In this document: one piece after another, positions 27,181 to 38,363 of the stretch
Numbering within the stretch: the stretch's first letter is position 1
Layout: each line of letters begins with the position of its first letter
DNA from: Nocardia abscessus
GTDB taxonomy: Bacteria; Actinomycetota; Actinomycetes; Mycobacteriales; Mycobacteriaceae
DNA: 64,000 nucleotides
Direction of reading: 5' to 3'
Assembly: GCF_015477775.1 (NCBI RefSeq)
Contig: NZ_JADLQO010000002.1
Location: forward strand, 248,001 to 312,000
Made by a program: the position numbers and the translations under genes
The notes under the pieces: model-generated
What the model was told of the DNA's origin: nothing
What the model saw: only the letters and a program-made list of their open reading frames with translations
Database searches by the model: none

Positions 27181-27246
27181 AATGACCGCGCCAAGCCCTG
27201 CCATCGCATAGACCGGAATCAGAAGCGGAGTTCACGGCGAACGAAC

Positions 27247-27510
27247 TCAGTTCACCGCCGTGATCTCCCACTCGTAGACGGTGAGTTCCGAAGCGCCCGT
27301 GGTGTGCACGGGGTCGGTGAACGCGATTTCCCGTGCGGCATCCAGGCTTTCGGCGTAGATGACGTACGCACCGCCCGTGCCGTCGGTGAAACGCCCGCTC
27401 TCCTGCAGCTGCCCGCGGTCGTGCAGGGACCGCAGGAATCGCCGGTGCGGCTCGATCACGGCGGAGTCGAAGCGCGGGGTTCGCATCACCAGGACGAGGT
27501 ACTTGTTCAC
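27247..27510 (-). CDS. YciI-family protein
   Basis: An 87-residue YCII-domain protein with a ferredoxin-like fold: [55 protein letters not shown]. The GTG start overlaps the nusB stop by four bases (GTGA), so it is translationally coupled to nusB. The family function is unclear (some members are dehalogenase-like). Confidence 0.88.
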   Translation of the reverse strand: MNKYLVLVMRTPRFDSAVIEPHRRFLRSLHDRGQLQESGRFTDGTGGAYVIYAESLDAAREIAFTDPVHTTGASELTVYEWEITAVN

Positions 27511-28022
27511 GACTCGGCTTCCGGGCGCGGTGCCCTCGTCGCGGCCGCCGCGGCGCGCACCTGCGGCGCGACCAGGACGACCTGACCGAGCACACCGTTG
27601 AGGAAGGACGGCGAGTCGTCGGTGGACAGCTCCTTGGCCAGCTCCACCGCCTCGTCCACGGCGACCACCGGGGGGACGTCGGCGGCGTGGAACAGCTCCC
27701 AGACCGCGATGCGCAGGATCGCGCGATCCACGGCCGGGAGACGCGACAGAGTCCAGTCCTGCAGGTATGACTCGATGGTGCCGTCCACCCGGTCGAGGTC
27801 GTCGGCGACGCCCCCGACCAAGGTGCGAGTGTAGGGGTGCACCGGCGCGACCGACTGGTCGCGGGTGGCCAGCTCGGCGCGCTCGTCGAGCAGGTCGGCG
27901 GCGTCGACGTCCCTCGCCTCCGCCTCGAACAGCAGGTCGACCGCCCGGCGGCGGGCCTTGTGCCGCGCACCGAGCTTCTTGTACGTGGACTTCTTGTCCA
28001 CGGGCTGTTCAGCCACGGTCAC
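27507..28022 (-). CDS. nusB: Transcription antitermination factor NusB
   Basis: Partner of NusE (S10) in rRNA antitermination. Family features are [58 protein letters not shown] and [34 protein letters not shown] at 28022 gives 171 residues, and GTG at 28016 is an alternative. It follows efp by 28 bp. The C-terminus has an Ala/Arg-rich tail typical of actinobacteria. Confidence 0.96.
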   Translation of the reverse strand: MTVAEQPVDKKSTYKKLGARHKARRRAVDLLFEAEARDVDAADLLDERAELATRDQSVAPVHPYTRTLVGGVADDLDRVDGTIESYLQDWTLSRLPAVDRAILRIAVWELFHAADVPPVVAVDEAVELAKELSTDDSPSFLNGVLGQVVLVAPQVRAAAAATRAPRPEAES

Positions 28023-28050
28023 ATCATCCCGAATCGGCCGGTCGGCCGGA

Positions 28051-28614
28051 TCAGGCGTTGACCCGGCCGAGGTAGCTGCCGTCGCGCGAGTCGATGCGCA
28101 GCTTGTCGCCGGTGTTGATGAACAGCGGAACCTGCACCTCGGCGCCGGTCTCCAGGGTGGCGGGCTTGGTGCCACCGGTGGAGCGGTCGCCCTGCAGGCC
28201 GATGTCGGTGTGCTGGACCACGAGCTCGATGGAGACCGGGAGCTCGACGTACAGCGGTGCGCCCTCGTGCATCGAGACCTGCACGGTCATGTTCTCCAGC
28301 AGGAAACGGGCACCGTCGCCGATGGTCGCCTCGGAGATGGAGATCTGGTCGAAGGTCTCGCCGTCCATGAAGACGTAGTCCGAACCGTCGTGGTAGAGGT
28401 AGGTCATGTCGCGGCGGTCGACGGTGGCGGTCTCCACCTTCACACCGGCGTTGAAGGTCTTGTCGACCACCTTGCCGGACACGACATTCTTCAGCTTGGT
28501 CCGCACGAACGCGGGGCCCTTGCCCGGCTTGACGTGCTGGAACTCGATGATCTGCTGGAGCTGACCGTCGATCTTCAGCACAAGGCCGTTCTTGAAGTCG
28601 CTGGTGTCCGCCAC
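28051..28614 (-). CDS. efp: Elongation factor P
   Basis: Relieves ribosome stalling at polyproline. The three-domain protein has 187 residues. The tip loop is KPGKGPAF with lysine K32 at the apex. This fits the PGKGP subfamily described in actinobacteria, in which the lysine works without modification. No EpmA/EarP/YmfI-type modifier is seen here. The start is GTG with GAGGAG upstream. It lies in the order pepQ-efp-nusB. Confidence 0.97.
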   Translation of the reverse strand: MADTSDFKNGLVLKIDGQLQQIIEFQHVKPGKGPAFVRTKLKNVVSGKVVDKTFNAGVKVETATVDRRDMTYLYHDGSDYVFMDGETFDQISISEATIGDGARFLLENMTVQVSMHEGAPLYVELPVSIELVVQHTDIGLQGDRSTGGTKPATLETGAEVQVPLFINTGDKLRIDSRDGSYLGRVNA

Positions 28615-28662
28615 TGTCTTCGGATCTCCTCGTTCTACCGCTTGGTCTCGGGTAGACCGGCG

Positions 28663-29790
28663 TCAGTCGACGACGGTCAGGTCTTTGCTGGTGTGGGTGA
28701 GCAGCTCCGGGCCCCCTTCGCGCACCACGAGCGTGTCCTCGATCCGGACCCCGCCGCGGCCGGGAAAGTACACACCTGGTTCGACGGTCACCGCCACGCC
28801 AGTCAGAAGTGTACCGGTTCCGGTTTTCGCGATTCCGGGCGCTTCGTGGATCTGCAGACCCACCCCGTGGCCGAGACCGTGCACGAACAATTTGCCGTGT
28901 CCGGCGGCCTCGATCACCGCCCGCGACGCGGCGTCCACGTCGGCCACCGGAACCCCTGGTCGCAACGCCGCACACCCGGCCCGCTGCGCTGCGGCGACCA
29001 GCTCGTACACCTCGCGCTGCCAGTCGGTCGGCGCGCCGAGCACGAAAGTGCGGGTCATGTCGGAGTGGTAGCCGCCGACCACCGCGCCGAAGTCCAGCTT
29101 GACGAAATCGCCCGCGGCCAGCACGGCGTCGGTCGGGCGGTGATGCGGTACAGCCGAATTCGCGCCGGTCGCCACGATGGTCTCGAACGACACCGCTTCG
29201 GCGCCGTGTTCGAACATGGCCCATTCCAGATCCCTGGCCACCTGACGCTCGGTGCGGCCGGGTCGCAGTCCACCTCGCTCCAGCAGCGCGGCAAGGCCCG
29301 CGTCGCCCGCCGCGCAGGCCGCGCGCAACCGCTCCACCTCGTAGGCGTCCTTGACCATGCGCAACTGCTCGACCAGCCCGGGTGACGCGACGAACTCCAG
29401 GCCGGTGCGCTGTTCGAGGAAGCCGCGGTGCTGGTCGACGGTGACGACATGGCTTTCGAAGCCCACCCGGCCGAGCTGCCACTCCCCGGCCAGTTGCACG
29501 ATGCGCCGCGTGGTGGCCCGCGCGATCTCCGCCCGCAGGTCGGGAGCCTGCTCGGCGATCTGGGTCCGATACCGGCCGTCGGTGCCGATCACGGTCCGGT
29601 CCTCGGCGGTGCGCGTGTCCCAGGAGTGCACCAGCAGCGCCGCGTTGGAGCCGGTGAACCCGGTCAGATATCTGATGTTCACCAGATCGGTGACCAGCAG
29701 GGCATCCACCCTGTTCTCCACCAGCAGGCTGCGCAGCGCGCCACGCCGCGCCGCGTAGTCCGGCACATGACCTGGGTGATCAGCACACAT
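28663..29790 (-). CDS. pepQ: Xaa-Pro aminopeptidase/dipeptidase (M24B)
   Basis: Cytoplasmic prolidase-type metallopeptidase, 375 residues. An N-terminal creatinase-like domain (VDALLVTDLVNIRYLTGFTGSNA) is followed by the pita-bread catalytic domain with ligands in KLDFGAVVGGYHSDMTRTF (two Asp), HGLGHGVGLQIHE (His) and VEPGVYFPGRGGVRIED (two Glu). The ATG has no Shine-Dalgarno, but TAGTTT lies 6 nt upstream, as in leaderless actinobacterial genes. Confidence 0.95.
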   Translation of the reverse strand: MCADHPGHVPDYAARRGALRSLLVENRVDALLVTDLVNIRYLTGFTGSNAALLVHSWDTRTAEDRTVIGTDGRYRTQIAEQAPDLRAEIARATTRRIVQLAGEWQLGRVGFESHVVTVDQHRGFLEQRTGLEFVASPGLVEQLRMVKDAYEVERLRAACAAGDAGLAALLERGGLRPGRTERQVARDLEWAMFEHGAEAVSFETIVATGANSAVPHHRPTDAVLAAGDFVKLDFGAVVGGYHSDMTRTFVLGAPTDWQREVYELVAAAQRAGCAALRPGVPVADVDAASRAVIEAAGHGKLFVHGLGHGVGLQIHEAPGIAKTGTGTLLTGVAVTVEPGVYFPGRGGVRIEDTLVVREGGPELLTHTSKDLTVVD

Positions 29791-30013
29791 GTGTCAAAAC
29801 TACCGCCGACACACCGCGGGCGGTCGGGCAACACGTGTTCAGCATGCCGTCGGCCGGGATCGAAGCGTCCTCGGATAGTCGAAAACCGCTGGCGCCCAAT
29901 GCTTGTCGCCTTTGGCGCCAAGGCTGACCATGCACCTGTTCACATTCGCCCATGTTGCGCACATTCCGGGCCTGCGCGGCTGTTTCGCGCCGCGACCGGA
30001 CGAAGGTGGGGAC

Positions 30014-30481
30014 ATGACTCCTCTCGCCTACGTCGCGCTCGCCGTGTGGTGCGCGGCACTGACGGTGTCCGACGTGCGCGAACGGCGCCTACCGAACGGT
30101 TTGACCGGTTCGGGTGTTCTGGCCGTTCTCGGATATGCCCTGGCCACAAAGCAATTCACTGTCGCACTGCTTGGCGCACTGCTGCTGTCGGCGCCGTACC
30201 TGCTGGTGCACCTCCTCGCGCCTGCCGCGCTGGGCGCGGGCGATGTCAAGCTCGCGGTGACGCTGGGAGCGGCGGCCGCGCTCGGCGGCGCTCGGACGTG
30301 GGTATGGGCGGCGATCGGGGCACCGGCGCTCACGGCCTGTCTCGCGGCCGGCGTTCTGGCCCGCCACCGCGCGTCGACCGCCGCCGTCCGCGGCGACAGC
30401 GCGGTCACCGTGCCACACGGGCCCGCGATGTGCTCTGCGACGCTGCTCGCCTTGTTGTGGGCGGCCCTGGACTCGACCTGA
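30014..30481 (+). CDS. Prepilin peptidase (A24/TadV-like)
   Basis: A 155-residue aspartic membrane protease. Catalytic aspartates are D20 (SDVRERRLPN) and D77 (GAGDVKL). About four to five helices are visible. There is no N-methyltransferase domain, so it is the short archaeal/TadV-like type. The ATG (MTPLAYVAL) follows GAAGGTGGGG. No pilin or tad genes are adjacent, so the substrate lies elsewhere. Confidence 0.88.
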   Translation: MTPLAYVALAVWCAALTVSDVRERRLPNGLTGSGVLAVLGYALATKQFTVALLGALLLSAPYLLVHLLAPAALGAGDVKLAVTLGAAAALGGARTWVWAAIGAPALTACLAAGVLARHRASTAAVRGDSAVTVPHGPAMCSATLLALLWAALDST

Positions 30482-30686
30482 GTTCGACGGTCCGGGCCGA
30501 AGACCCCTCAGCGGGCGGCTGGACCGGATCGCGAAGCCAGCAAATCATCCGCAATCCATCGGTAGCATTACCGCGGGCAACGACCTTCCGGGCTGCCGCC
30601 GGATCTGTACCGGGAACGCGGCAGCGCGCGTGAGTTGCCGCTCGAGTGCGCCATGCCAGCGATGCAGGTCGAGAAGGAGCCGCCGA

Positions 30687-31568
30687 GTGAATCCGAGGCA
30701 TCCGTCGCGGAAACCGATCGTGGTGGGAACCGACGGTTCCGCCCAGTCGGTCGTCGCGGTGCGCTGGGCGGCGCAGACCGCCGCGCTGCACGACGCGCCA
30801 CTGCACATCTCGCTCGTCGTCGAGTCCTCGCTCGGCTCCGACGACGACGATCCGCCGCGTCCGGCGGCATTGCTGCGGGTGCGCGAGGCGGACGAGGCGA
30901 TCGAGCGCGCCGCGGAGGCTGCCGTAGCGGCCGCACATGCGGTGCGCGACATCGCCATCGGCACCGAGATCCGCACCGCGCACATCGCCACCGCCCTGAT
31001 CGAGCGCTCCCGCAGCGCGGCCATGCTCGTGGTGGGCACCCGCGGCATCGGCCGTGTTCAGCGTGTCCTGCTCGGATCGGTCAGCACCGCCGTCGCCAGG
31101 GAGGCGGACTGCCCCGTCGCGGTGGTGCCCGCCGAGACACGGCTGTGGGACCGGACGAGCACCGGCCCGGTGATCGTCGGGGTCGACGGCTCCACCGCCG
31201 AGCAAGCCGCCATCGAGGTGGCGGCCACCGAGGCGTCGCTGCGCGGGGTCGAGCTGGTGGCCGTGCACACCTGGGGCGAGGTCGAGCCGCTGGCCGCGAT
31301 CGGCACCGACTGGGCCGCGCTGCGCCGCACCGAGGAAGCGCTGCTGGCCACGAGCCTGGCCGGCTGGCAGGAGCAGTACCCCGAGGTCACCATCCGGCGC
31401 GAGGTGGTCCGGGACCGTCCGGAGCGGCGGCTGCTCGAACGCTCCCGCGACGGGCAACTGCTCGTGGTGGGCAACCGCGGCCGAGGAACTTTGGGCCGCC
31501 TGCTGTTCGGGTCGGTCGGCGACGCGCTGCTGCGGTCGGTGGACCGCCCCATCGTGATAGCACGCTGA
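30687..31568 (+). CDS. Tandem universal stress protein
   Basis: Two UspA domains in 293 residues. Both keep the ATP-binding G-x2-G-x9-GS pattern: [19 protein letters not shown] in the first and [19 protein letters not shown] in the second. The GTG at 30687 has AAGGAG 8 nt upstream. The open frame extends further 5' but without a site. It resembles the tandem Usp proteins of mycobacteria linked to hypoxia and dormancy. Confidence 0.93.
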   Translation: MNPRHPSRKPIVVGTDGSAQSVVAVRWAAQTAALHDAPLHISLVVESSLGSDDDDPPRPAALLRVREADEAIERAAEAAVAAAHAVRDIAIGTEIRTAHIATALIERSRSAAMLVVGTRGIGRVQRVLLGSVSTAVAREADCPVAVVPAETRLWDRTSTGPVIVGVDGSTAEQAAIEVAATEASLRGVELVAVHTWGEVEPLAAIGTDWAALRRTEEALLATSLAGWQEQYPEVTIRREVVRDRPERRLLERSRDGQLLVVGNRGRGTLGRLLFGSVGDALLRSVDRPIVIAR

Positions 31569-31574
31569 GCACCT

Positions 31575-31594
31575 GGACCGGTGGCATCCGGTCC
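31575..31594 (+). terminator. Hairpin between usp and aroC
   Basis: GGACCGG and CCGGTCC form a perfect 7-bp stem with a 6-nt loop just after the usp stop. No T-tract follows, so it is a weak candidate. Confidence 0.35.
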
Positions 31595-31666
31595 GCCCCG
31601 TGCGTGCGCGTGATCACGGCGGGCCGCATTCCCGAGCACCGGCGTCGACATGGGAAGATGAACGGC

Positions 31667-32871
31667 GTGCTGCGTTGGATAACTGCCGGAGAATCCCATG
31701 GTCCCGCTCTCGTCGCCATCCTCGAAGGGATGGTGGCAGGCGTCGAGGTGACGTCGGACGAGATCTCCACGCAGCTGGCCCGCCGCAGGCTGGGATACGG
31801 CCGCGGCGCGCGGATGAAGTTCGAGGCCGACAAGGTCACCGTCGTCGGCGGCGTACGGCACGGACGGACCATGGGCGGTCCGGTCGCCATCGAGGTGGCC
31901 AACTCCGAGTGGCCGAAATGGACCACCGTGATGTCCGCCGACCCGGTCGATCCGGCCGAACTCGCCGAGCTGGCCCGCAACGCCCCGTTGACCCGGCCCC
32001 GGCCCGGGCACGCGGACTACTCCGGCATGCTCAAGTACAACTTCGACGACGCCCGCAACGTGCTCGAGCGGGCCAGCGCCAGGGAAACCGCCGCCCGCGT
32101 CGCGGCGGGCACCGTCGCGCGCAATTTCCTGCGCCAGGCGTTCGGGGCGGAGGTCGTCTCGCACGTGGTCTCGATCGGCACGGCGCAGAACACCTCGGGC
32201 ATCGTGCCGACCGCGGCCGACCTCGCTGTGGTGGACGAGAGCCCGGTGCGGGCGTTCGACAAGGACGCCGAAGCCGCGATGATCGCGGAGATCGAGGCGG
32301 CCAAGAAGGACGGCGACACTCTCGGTGGCGTGGTCGAGGTGGTCGTCGATGGGCTTCCGGTCGGTCTCGGCTCGTTCACCAGCGGCGAGAACCGGCTGGA
32401 CTCGCGGCTCGCGGCCGCCCTCATGGGAATCCAGGCCATCAAGGGCGTCGAGGTCGGCGACGGCTTCGAGACCGCGCGACGCCGCGGCAGCCAGGCGCAC
32501 GACGAGATGCGGCCCGGCCCCGACGGCGTGCTGCGCTCCACCAACCGCGCGGGCGGCCTGGAGGGCGGCATGACCAACGGCGAGGCGCTGCGCGTGCGCG
32601 CGGCGATGAAGCCGATCTCCACCGTGCCGCGCGCGCTGTCCACCGTCGACATGACCACCGGTGGCGAGGCCGTGGCCATCCATCAGCGCTCGGACGTATG
32701 CGCCGTGCCCGCCGCGGGCGTGGTGGCCGAATCCATGGTGGCGCTGGTCGTCGCGCAGGCCGCGCTGGAGAAGTTCGGCGGCGACTCGATCACCGAGACG
32801 GTCGAGAACATCACCAGCTACGTCAAGCGCATCAGCACCCGTCCTCACGTGCCCGCGGACAGTCGGTCGCA

Positions 32872-32875
<4 letters not shown>
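31667..32875 (+). CDS. aroC: Chorismate synthase
   Basis: Converts EPSP to chorismate with reduced FMN. The 402 residues carry [49 protein letters not shown] and [11 protein letters not shown]. The GTG at 31667 ([12 protein letters not shown]) is chosen because GGGAAG is at good spacing. An ATG at 31658 abuts that site. It heads aroC-aroK-aroB, all coupled by 4-bp overlaps. Confidence 0.98.
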
Positions 32876-34871
<1,996 letters not shown>

Positions 34872-34906
34872 CGCCACCGCCCTTCGGCGCTGAGATCGAG
34901 CAAACG

Positions 34907-34941
34907 AGAAACGGCGCACCCTCTCGGGATGCGCCGTTTCT
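34907..34941. terminator. Bidirectional terminator between aroB and the membrane protein gene
   Basis: AGAAACGGCGCA (34907-34918) pairs perfectly with TGCGCCGTTTCT (34930-34941). The minus-strand side continues CGTTTGC and the plus-strand side CTGTTACG. It lies between convergent genes. Confidence 0.85.
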
Positions 34942-34988
34942 CTGTTACGTCAGCGGCGTACCCACGGGGTCCGGGCGGCGAGCTCAGG

Positions 34989-35447
34989 TCAGGCGGGGGT
35001 GTGGGCGGTGGCGGACCGTTTGGTGGCGGCGCGCTCGGCTAGGGCGCGGCCGATGCCGACGCCGATGAGGGCGGGGATGAAGATCAACAGGACGATGAAC
35101 GATGCGGCCCCGGTGAGTTCGAAGAGCAGGCCGTTGTCCCCGAGGTCGAACCTGGGCAGCCAGTCGAGCAACCAGGCGCCGAGGCCGCTGCCGACGCCGG
35201 CCACCACGGCGGTCTTCAGCCACAGCATTGTCAGGTCGGTGCCGCGCTCGGGATCGGGGTGGGCCGTCCTGTCCTTGCGACCGTCCAGGAAACCCCAGGA
35301 CAGGATGGCCGCCACGAGCACGACCAGTGCGAGCGCACGCATCCACGCCCCGTGGGTCGGCCAGTACACCATCGCGAACCCGAGCAGGGCGCGCAGGAAG
35401 ACGACCAGCGCACCGAGCACGATGGCCCGCAACACCCAAGCATTCAT
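34989..35447 (-). CDS. Four-helix membrane protein (B-4DMT type)
   Basis: A 152-residue integral membrane protein with four hydrophobic segments. Conserved stretches are MNAWVLRAIVLGALVVFLRALLGFAM, SWGFLDGRKDR, DLTMLWLKTAVVAG and FIVLLIFIPALIGVGIGR. I recall actinobacterial relatives labelled B-4DMT family transporters. The activity is not shown. The ATG at 35447 is preferred. GTGs at 35453 and 35456 are upstream options. Confidence 0.82.
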   Translation of the reverse strand: MNAWVLRAIVLGALVVFLRALLGFAMVYWPTHGAWMRALALVVLVAAILSWGFLDGRKDRTAHPDPERGTDLTMLWLKTAVVAGVGSGLGAWLLDWLPRFDLGDNGLLFELTGAASFIVLLIFIPALIGVGIGRALAERAATKRSATAHTPA

Positions 35448-35495
35448 GCGCACCACCCTAACCCTGCGCCACGCCGAACCAAACTAGAACTTGTA

Positions 35496-36323
35496 TCAAT
35501 TTTTGGGTCGATGCCCCTCGTCCAGCGCCGCCGCCATCTCCGCGCGCGGCGCCGGCCGCCCGGTGAACAGCTCGACCTGCCCGTACGCCTGGTTCAGCAA
35601 CATCTCCAGCCCGCTCACCACCGTGTGCCCGGCTCGCGCCACCGCCTCGGCCAGCGGGGTGGGCCAGGGGTTGTAGATCGCGTCGAGGACCACCGGGGCC
35701 GCTGCCACCGAAGGGGCGACCACCGCGGCTGCCGTGGCGGGAATGGTGCTCACCACGGCGCCTGCCGCCGCACAGATCGCCTCCAAGGTTCTGACATCGA
35801 ATCCGGCCAGTGCCGGGATCATCCCGAGCCGCTCGGCGAGTTCGAGTGCGCCGCGCGCCCGCCCGGCGTCCCGCGCCACCACGGTGACCGACTTCGCGCC
35901 CAGCTCCGACAACGCCAGCAGGGCGGGCCGCGCGGTGCCGCCCGCGCCCAGCACCACGCCCTCGGTCAGGTCGGTGACGCCACCGCCACGCAGCGCGCCG
36001 AGCACTCCGTCCACGTCGGTGCAGTCGGCCAGCCAGCCGGAGTCGGTGCGGACCAAGGTGTTGGCCGATCCCACCAGCACGGCCCGGTCGGTGCGCTCGT
36101 CCGCGTAGGCCAATGCCGCTTCCTTGCCGGGCATGGTCACCGAGAGCCCGACCCATGCCGGCCCGAGCCCGTCGACCAACCCGGGCAGCTGCTCGGCCGA
36201 GCATTCGATGCGCTCGTAGCTCCAGTTCAGCCCGAGCGCGCGATACGCGGCCAGGTGCAGCTGTGGCGATCGCGAGTGCTCGATCGGCTTGCCGAGCACC
36301 GCCGCCTTGCGACTATCGGCCAC
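35496..36323 (-). CDS. aroE: Shikimate dehydrogenase
   Basis: Reduces 3-dehydroshikimate to shikimate. The substrate site is GKPIEHSRSPQLH (11-23) with catalytic K67 (VTMPGKEAA) and the aspartate in DCTDVDG. The nucleotide site is GAGGTARP. The 275 residues are normal. The GTG start overlaps the mltG end by 11 bp, as in the conserved alaS-ruvX-mltG-aroE order. Confidence 0.97.
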   Translation of the reverse strand: MADSRKAAVLGKPIEHSRSPQLHLAAYRALGLNWSYERIECSAEQLPGLVDGLGPAWVGLSVTMPGKEAALAYADERTDRAVLVGSANTLVRTDSGWLADCTDVDGVLGALRGGGVTDLTEGVVLGAGGTARPALLALSELGAKSVTVVARDAGRARGALELAERLGMIPALAGFDVRTLEAICAAAGAVVSTIPATAAAVVAPSVAAAPVVLDAIYNPWPTPLAEAVARAGHTVVSGLEMLLNQAYGQVELFTGRPAPRAEMAAALDEGHRPKN

Positions 36324-37803
36324 CGCTGTCCTTGGAGCTGTCGAGAATGCCGCTGCGCTGCGCCCGTGCGATCAGGCGCAAATGCTCCTGATAGTCGTCG
36401 GTGAACAGGGTGGTGCCCTGCTTGTCGACGGTGACGAAGTACAGCCACGGCCCCGCCTCCGGATTCTCCATGGCACGCAACGCGTTCAACGACGGCGCGG
36501 CGATCGGGGTCCTGGGCAAGCCGCGCATCGCATAGGTGTTCCACGCGGTTTCCTGAGCACGGTCGGCGTCGGTGGTCGCCACCTCGGTGCGATCCAGGGT
36601 GTAGTTCACCGTCGAGTCGAATTGCAGCATCTGATCCACCCGCAGCCGGTTCACGATCACCCGTGCCACCTTGCCCATGTCCTCGGGTTTCGCCTCGCGT
36701 TCCACCAGCGAGGCGGCGACCAGCGTCTCGTACGGGGTCAGTTTCGTGTCGGCCCCGGATTGCAGCAGTCCGGTGGATTCATAGCTCTTCGCGCTCGCGC
36801 TCACCAACTGCCGCAGGATCTGTTCCGGGGTGCCGCTGGGATCGAAATCCCATGTGCCCGCGGCGATGAGGCCTTCCAGCTGCCTCGTCCGGTCCGGGCA
36901 ATCCTTGACACCCTGCATCGCCCACGCGGGCACCCCGAGCGCGGCCAGATCCAGGCTCGCGCCCGCGGCGTCGAGCTGTTCGTAGGTCACGCACTTCTGG
37001 TTGGGCCCGGTGCCGATGCAGCTGGCCTCAGCGATCTTGCGGTAGATGCCGTCGTACCGCCCGCCGGTGCTCATGTCGTGCTGGTCGTGCAGCAGCCGTC
37101 CCTCGGAGACGACCAGGTTGCCGACCCTGGACTGCTTGCCGACCAGCGCGGAGACCGCCTCCACGGCGGGACTGCGGCTCGGGATCGCGTAGAAGCCCGG
37201 CTGCACCGCGCTCATGTTCGAATTCCGCACGGCCGCTTCGATGAAAGCACCGGTGCTCGCGACGACGCCCTTCTCGTGCATGGTCGCCGCGATCTGCGTG
37301 GAGGTGTCGCCGTCGTGCACTTGCACGATCACCAAGGGGCCGGGCGGACCCGCGTAGTCCTCCGGCGGGCCGAAACTCGCGATCAGCTTCATGCCCGCGA
37401 AGACCACGGCGCCGCTGAACAGCAGCGCGAGGACGCCCCCGACGATCCATATGGTCCGGCGGCGCCGCTTGCGCTCGGCGGCTTTGCGCGAGGCGACCCG
37501 GGATCGCTTGCCGCGCTGCGAGCGACCGGAGCGCTCGGGACGCTCGGACCGGACGCGCTTGGCGCGGCGCGGCGTCTGCTCGCGTGTAGCGCTCGCGCGC
37601 TGCCCGCCACGCCGCGGGGCGGGCGGAGGCGGCGCCGGCTCCTCCTCCTCGTCATCGACGTAGCGGGGGATGACGGTCGTGTCGTCGTCGTAGTAATCGT
37701 CGCCGTCGTCGTGTTCGGCCCAGGCCTGGTCGTCTCTCCGGTAACGCCGATCAGCTTCGCGCTGTCGGAACAGTTCCTCGGCCCGCGCCCACCGATCCGT
37801 CAT
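36313..37803 (-). CDS. mltG: Endolytic murein transglycosylase
   Basis: Membrane-anchored YceG-family enzyme that cleaves nascent glycan strands and sets their length. The cytoplasmic N-terminus (about 1-116) has an acidic stretch then an Arg/Lys-rich stretch. One membrane segment spans about 117-139. The outer part has a LysM-like region and catalytic glutamate in [11 protein letters not shown], with [18 protein letters not shown] and [16 protein letters not shown]. The ATG overlaps the ruvX stop. Confidence 0.96.
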   Translation of the reverse strand: MTDRWARAEELFRQREADRRYRRDDQAWAEHDDGDDYYDDDTTVIPRYVDDEEEEPAPPPPAPRRGGQRASATREQTPRRAKRVRSERPERSGRSQRGKRSRVASRKAAERKRRRRTIWIVGGVLALLFSGAVVFAGMKLIASFGPPEDYAGPPGPLVIVQVHDGDTSTQIAATMHEKGVVASTGAFIEAAVRNSNMSAVQPGFYAIPSRSPAVEAVSALVGKQSRVGNLVVSEGRLLHDQHDMSTGGRYDGIYRKIAEASCIGTGPNQKCVTYEQLDAAGASLDLAALGVPAWAMQGVKDCPDRTRQLEGLIAAGTWDFDPSGTPEQILRQLVSASAKSYESTGLLQSGADTKLTPYETLVAASLVEREAKPEDMGKVARVIVNRLRVDQMLQFDSTVNYTLDRTEVATTDADRAQETAWNTYAMRGLPRTPIAAPSLNALRAMENPEAGPWLYFVTVDKQGTTLFTDDYQEHLRLIARAQRSGILDSSKDSGGR

Positions 37804-38363
37804 GCATCGTCCCCGGGCGACGCAGGACGTCCCGCTTCCACCGACCTCAACACCGCACTCCGTTCGTCCAACCATCCTTGCAGGATCGACACGGCCGCCG
37901 CCTGATCGATGACCTGCCGCTGGCCACGCGCGCGAACTCCGCTGTCCCGCAATGCACGTGCAGCTGACACCGTAGTCAAACGTTCGTCGGAAAGCCGGAC
38001 CGGCACCGGCCCGACGGCAGCCCGCAATCGCTCAGCGAATGCGCTGGCCAGCGTAGCTGCAGTCCCCTTCTCCCCGCGTAATGTTCGCGGTAATCCGACG
38101 ATTACCTCGACTGCCTCGTACTCCCGCACAATTTCGGCAATTCTTTCGATATCGGGTGCGGGAGCCGTCCCCCTGGACTGTTTCGCGCGCGGCACGGTCT
38201 CCACCGGCGTGGCGAGAATGCCGTCGGGATCGCACGCGGCGACCCCGATCCGGACACTGCCGACGTCGACGCCGATCCGCCTGCCCCGACCGGGATCGGT
38301 AGCGGGATGCGGCCGGTCGGCGCCGCGCTGCGCCGACCTCTCCGGTTCCGCGGGCTCGCCCAT
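37800..38363 (-). CDS. ruvX: Holliday junction resolvase-like RuvX (YqgF)
   Basis: RNase H-fold nuclease linked to pre-16S rRNA processing and recombination. [10 protein letters not shown] (33-42), [23 protein letters not shown] and [14 protein letters not shown] carry the acidic residues. The 187 residues include an N-terminal extension of about 28 residues. The ATG overlaps the alaS stop (TGATG). A GTG at 38366 is possible. Confidence 0.94.
   Translation of the reverse strand: MGEPAEPERSAQRGADRPHPATDPGRGRRIGVDVGSVRIGVAACDPDGILATPVETVPRAKQSRGTAPAPDIERIAEIVREYEAVEVIVGLPRTLRGEKGTAATLASAFAERLRAAVGPVPVRLSDERLTTVSAARALRDSGVRARGQRQVIDQAAAVSILQGWLDERSAVLRSVEAGRPASPGDDA

Larger units (their letters stand above)
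26937..27246. other. Intergenic region with orphan promoter and hairpins
   Basis: No protein gene is convincing here. It contains a MerR-type promoter motif (27004-27034) and two further perfect hairpins (27095-27129 and 27161-27180). It could encode a short RNA on the plus strand of about 150-200 nt. Confidence 0.5.

Noticed and set aside
35485..35498. TAGAACTTGTATCA, near the KstR consensus.
   Set aside because: The right half reads GTA instead of GTT, and it overlaps the aroE stop. The match is too weak to list as an operator.
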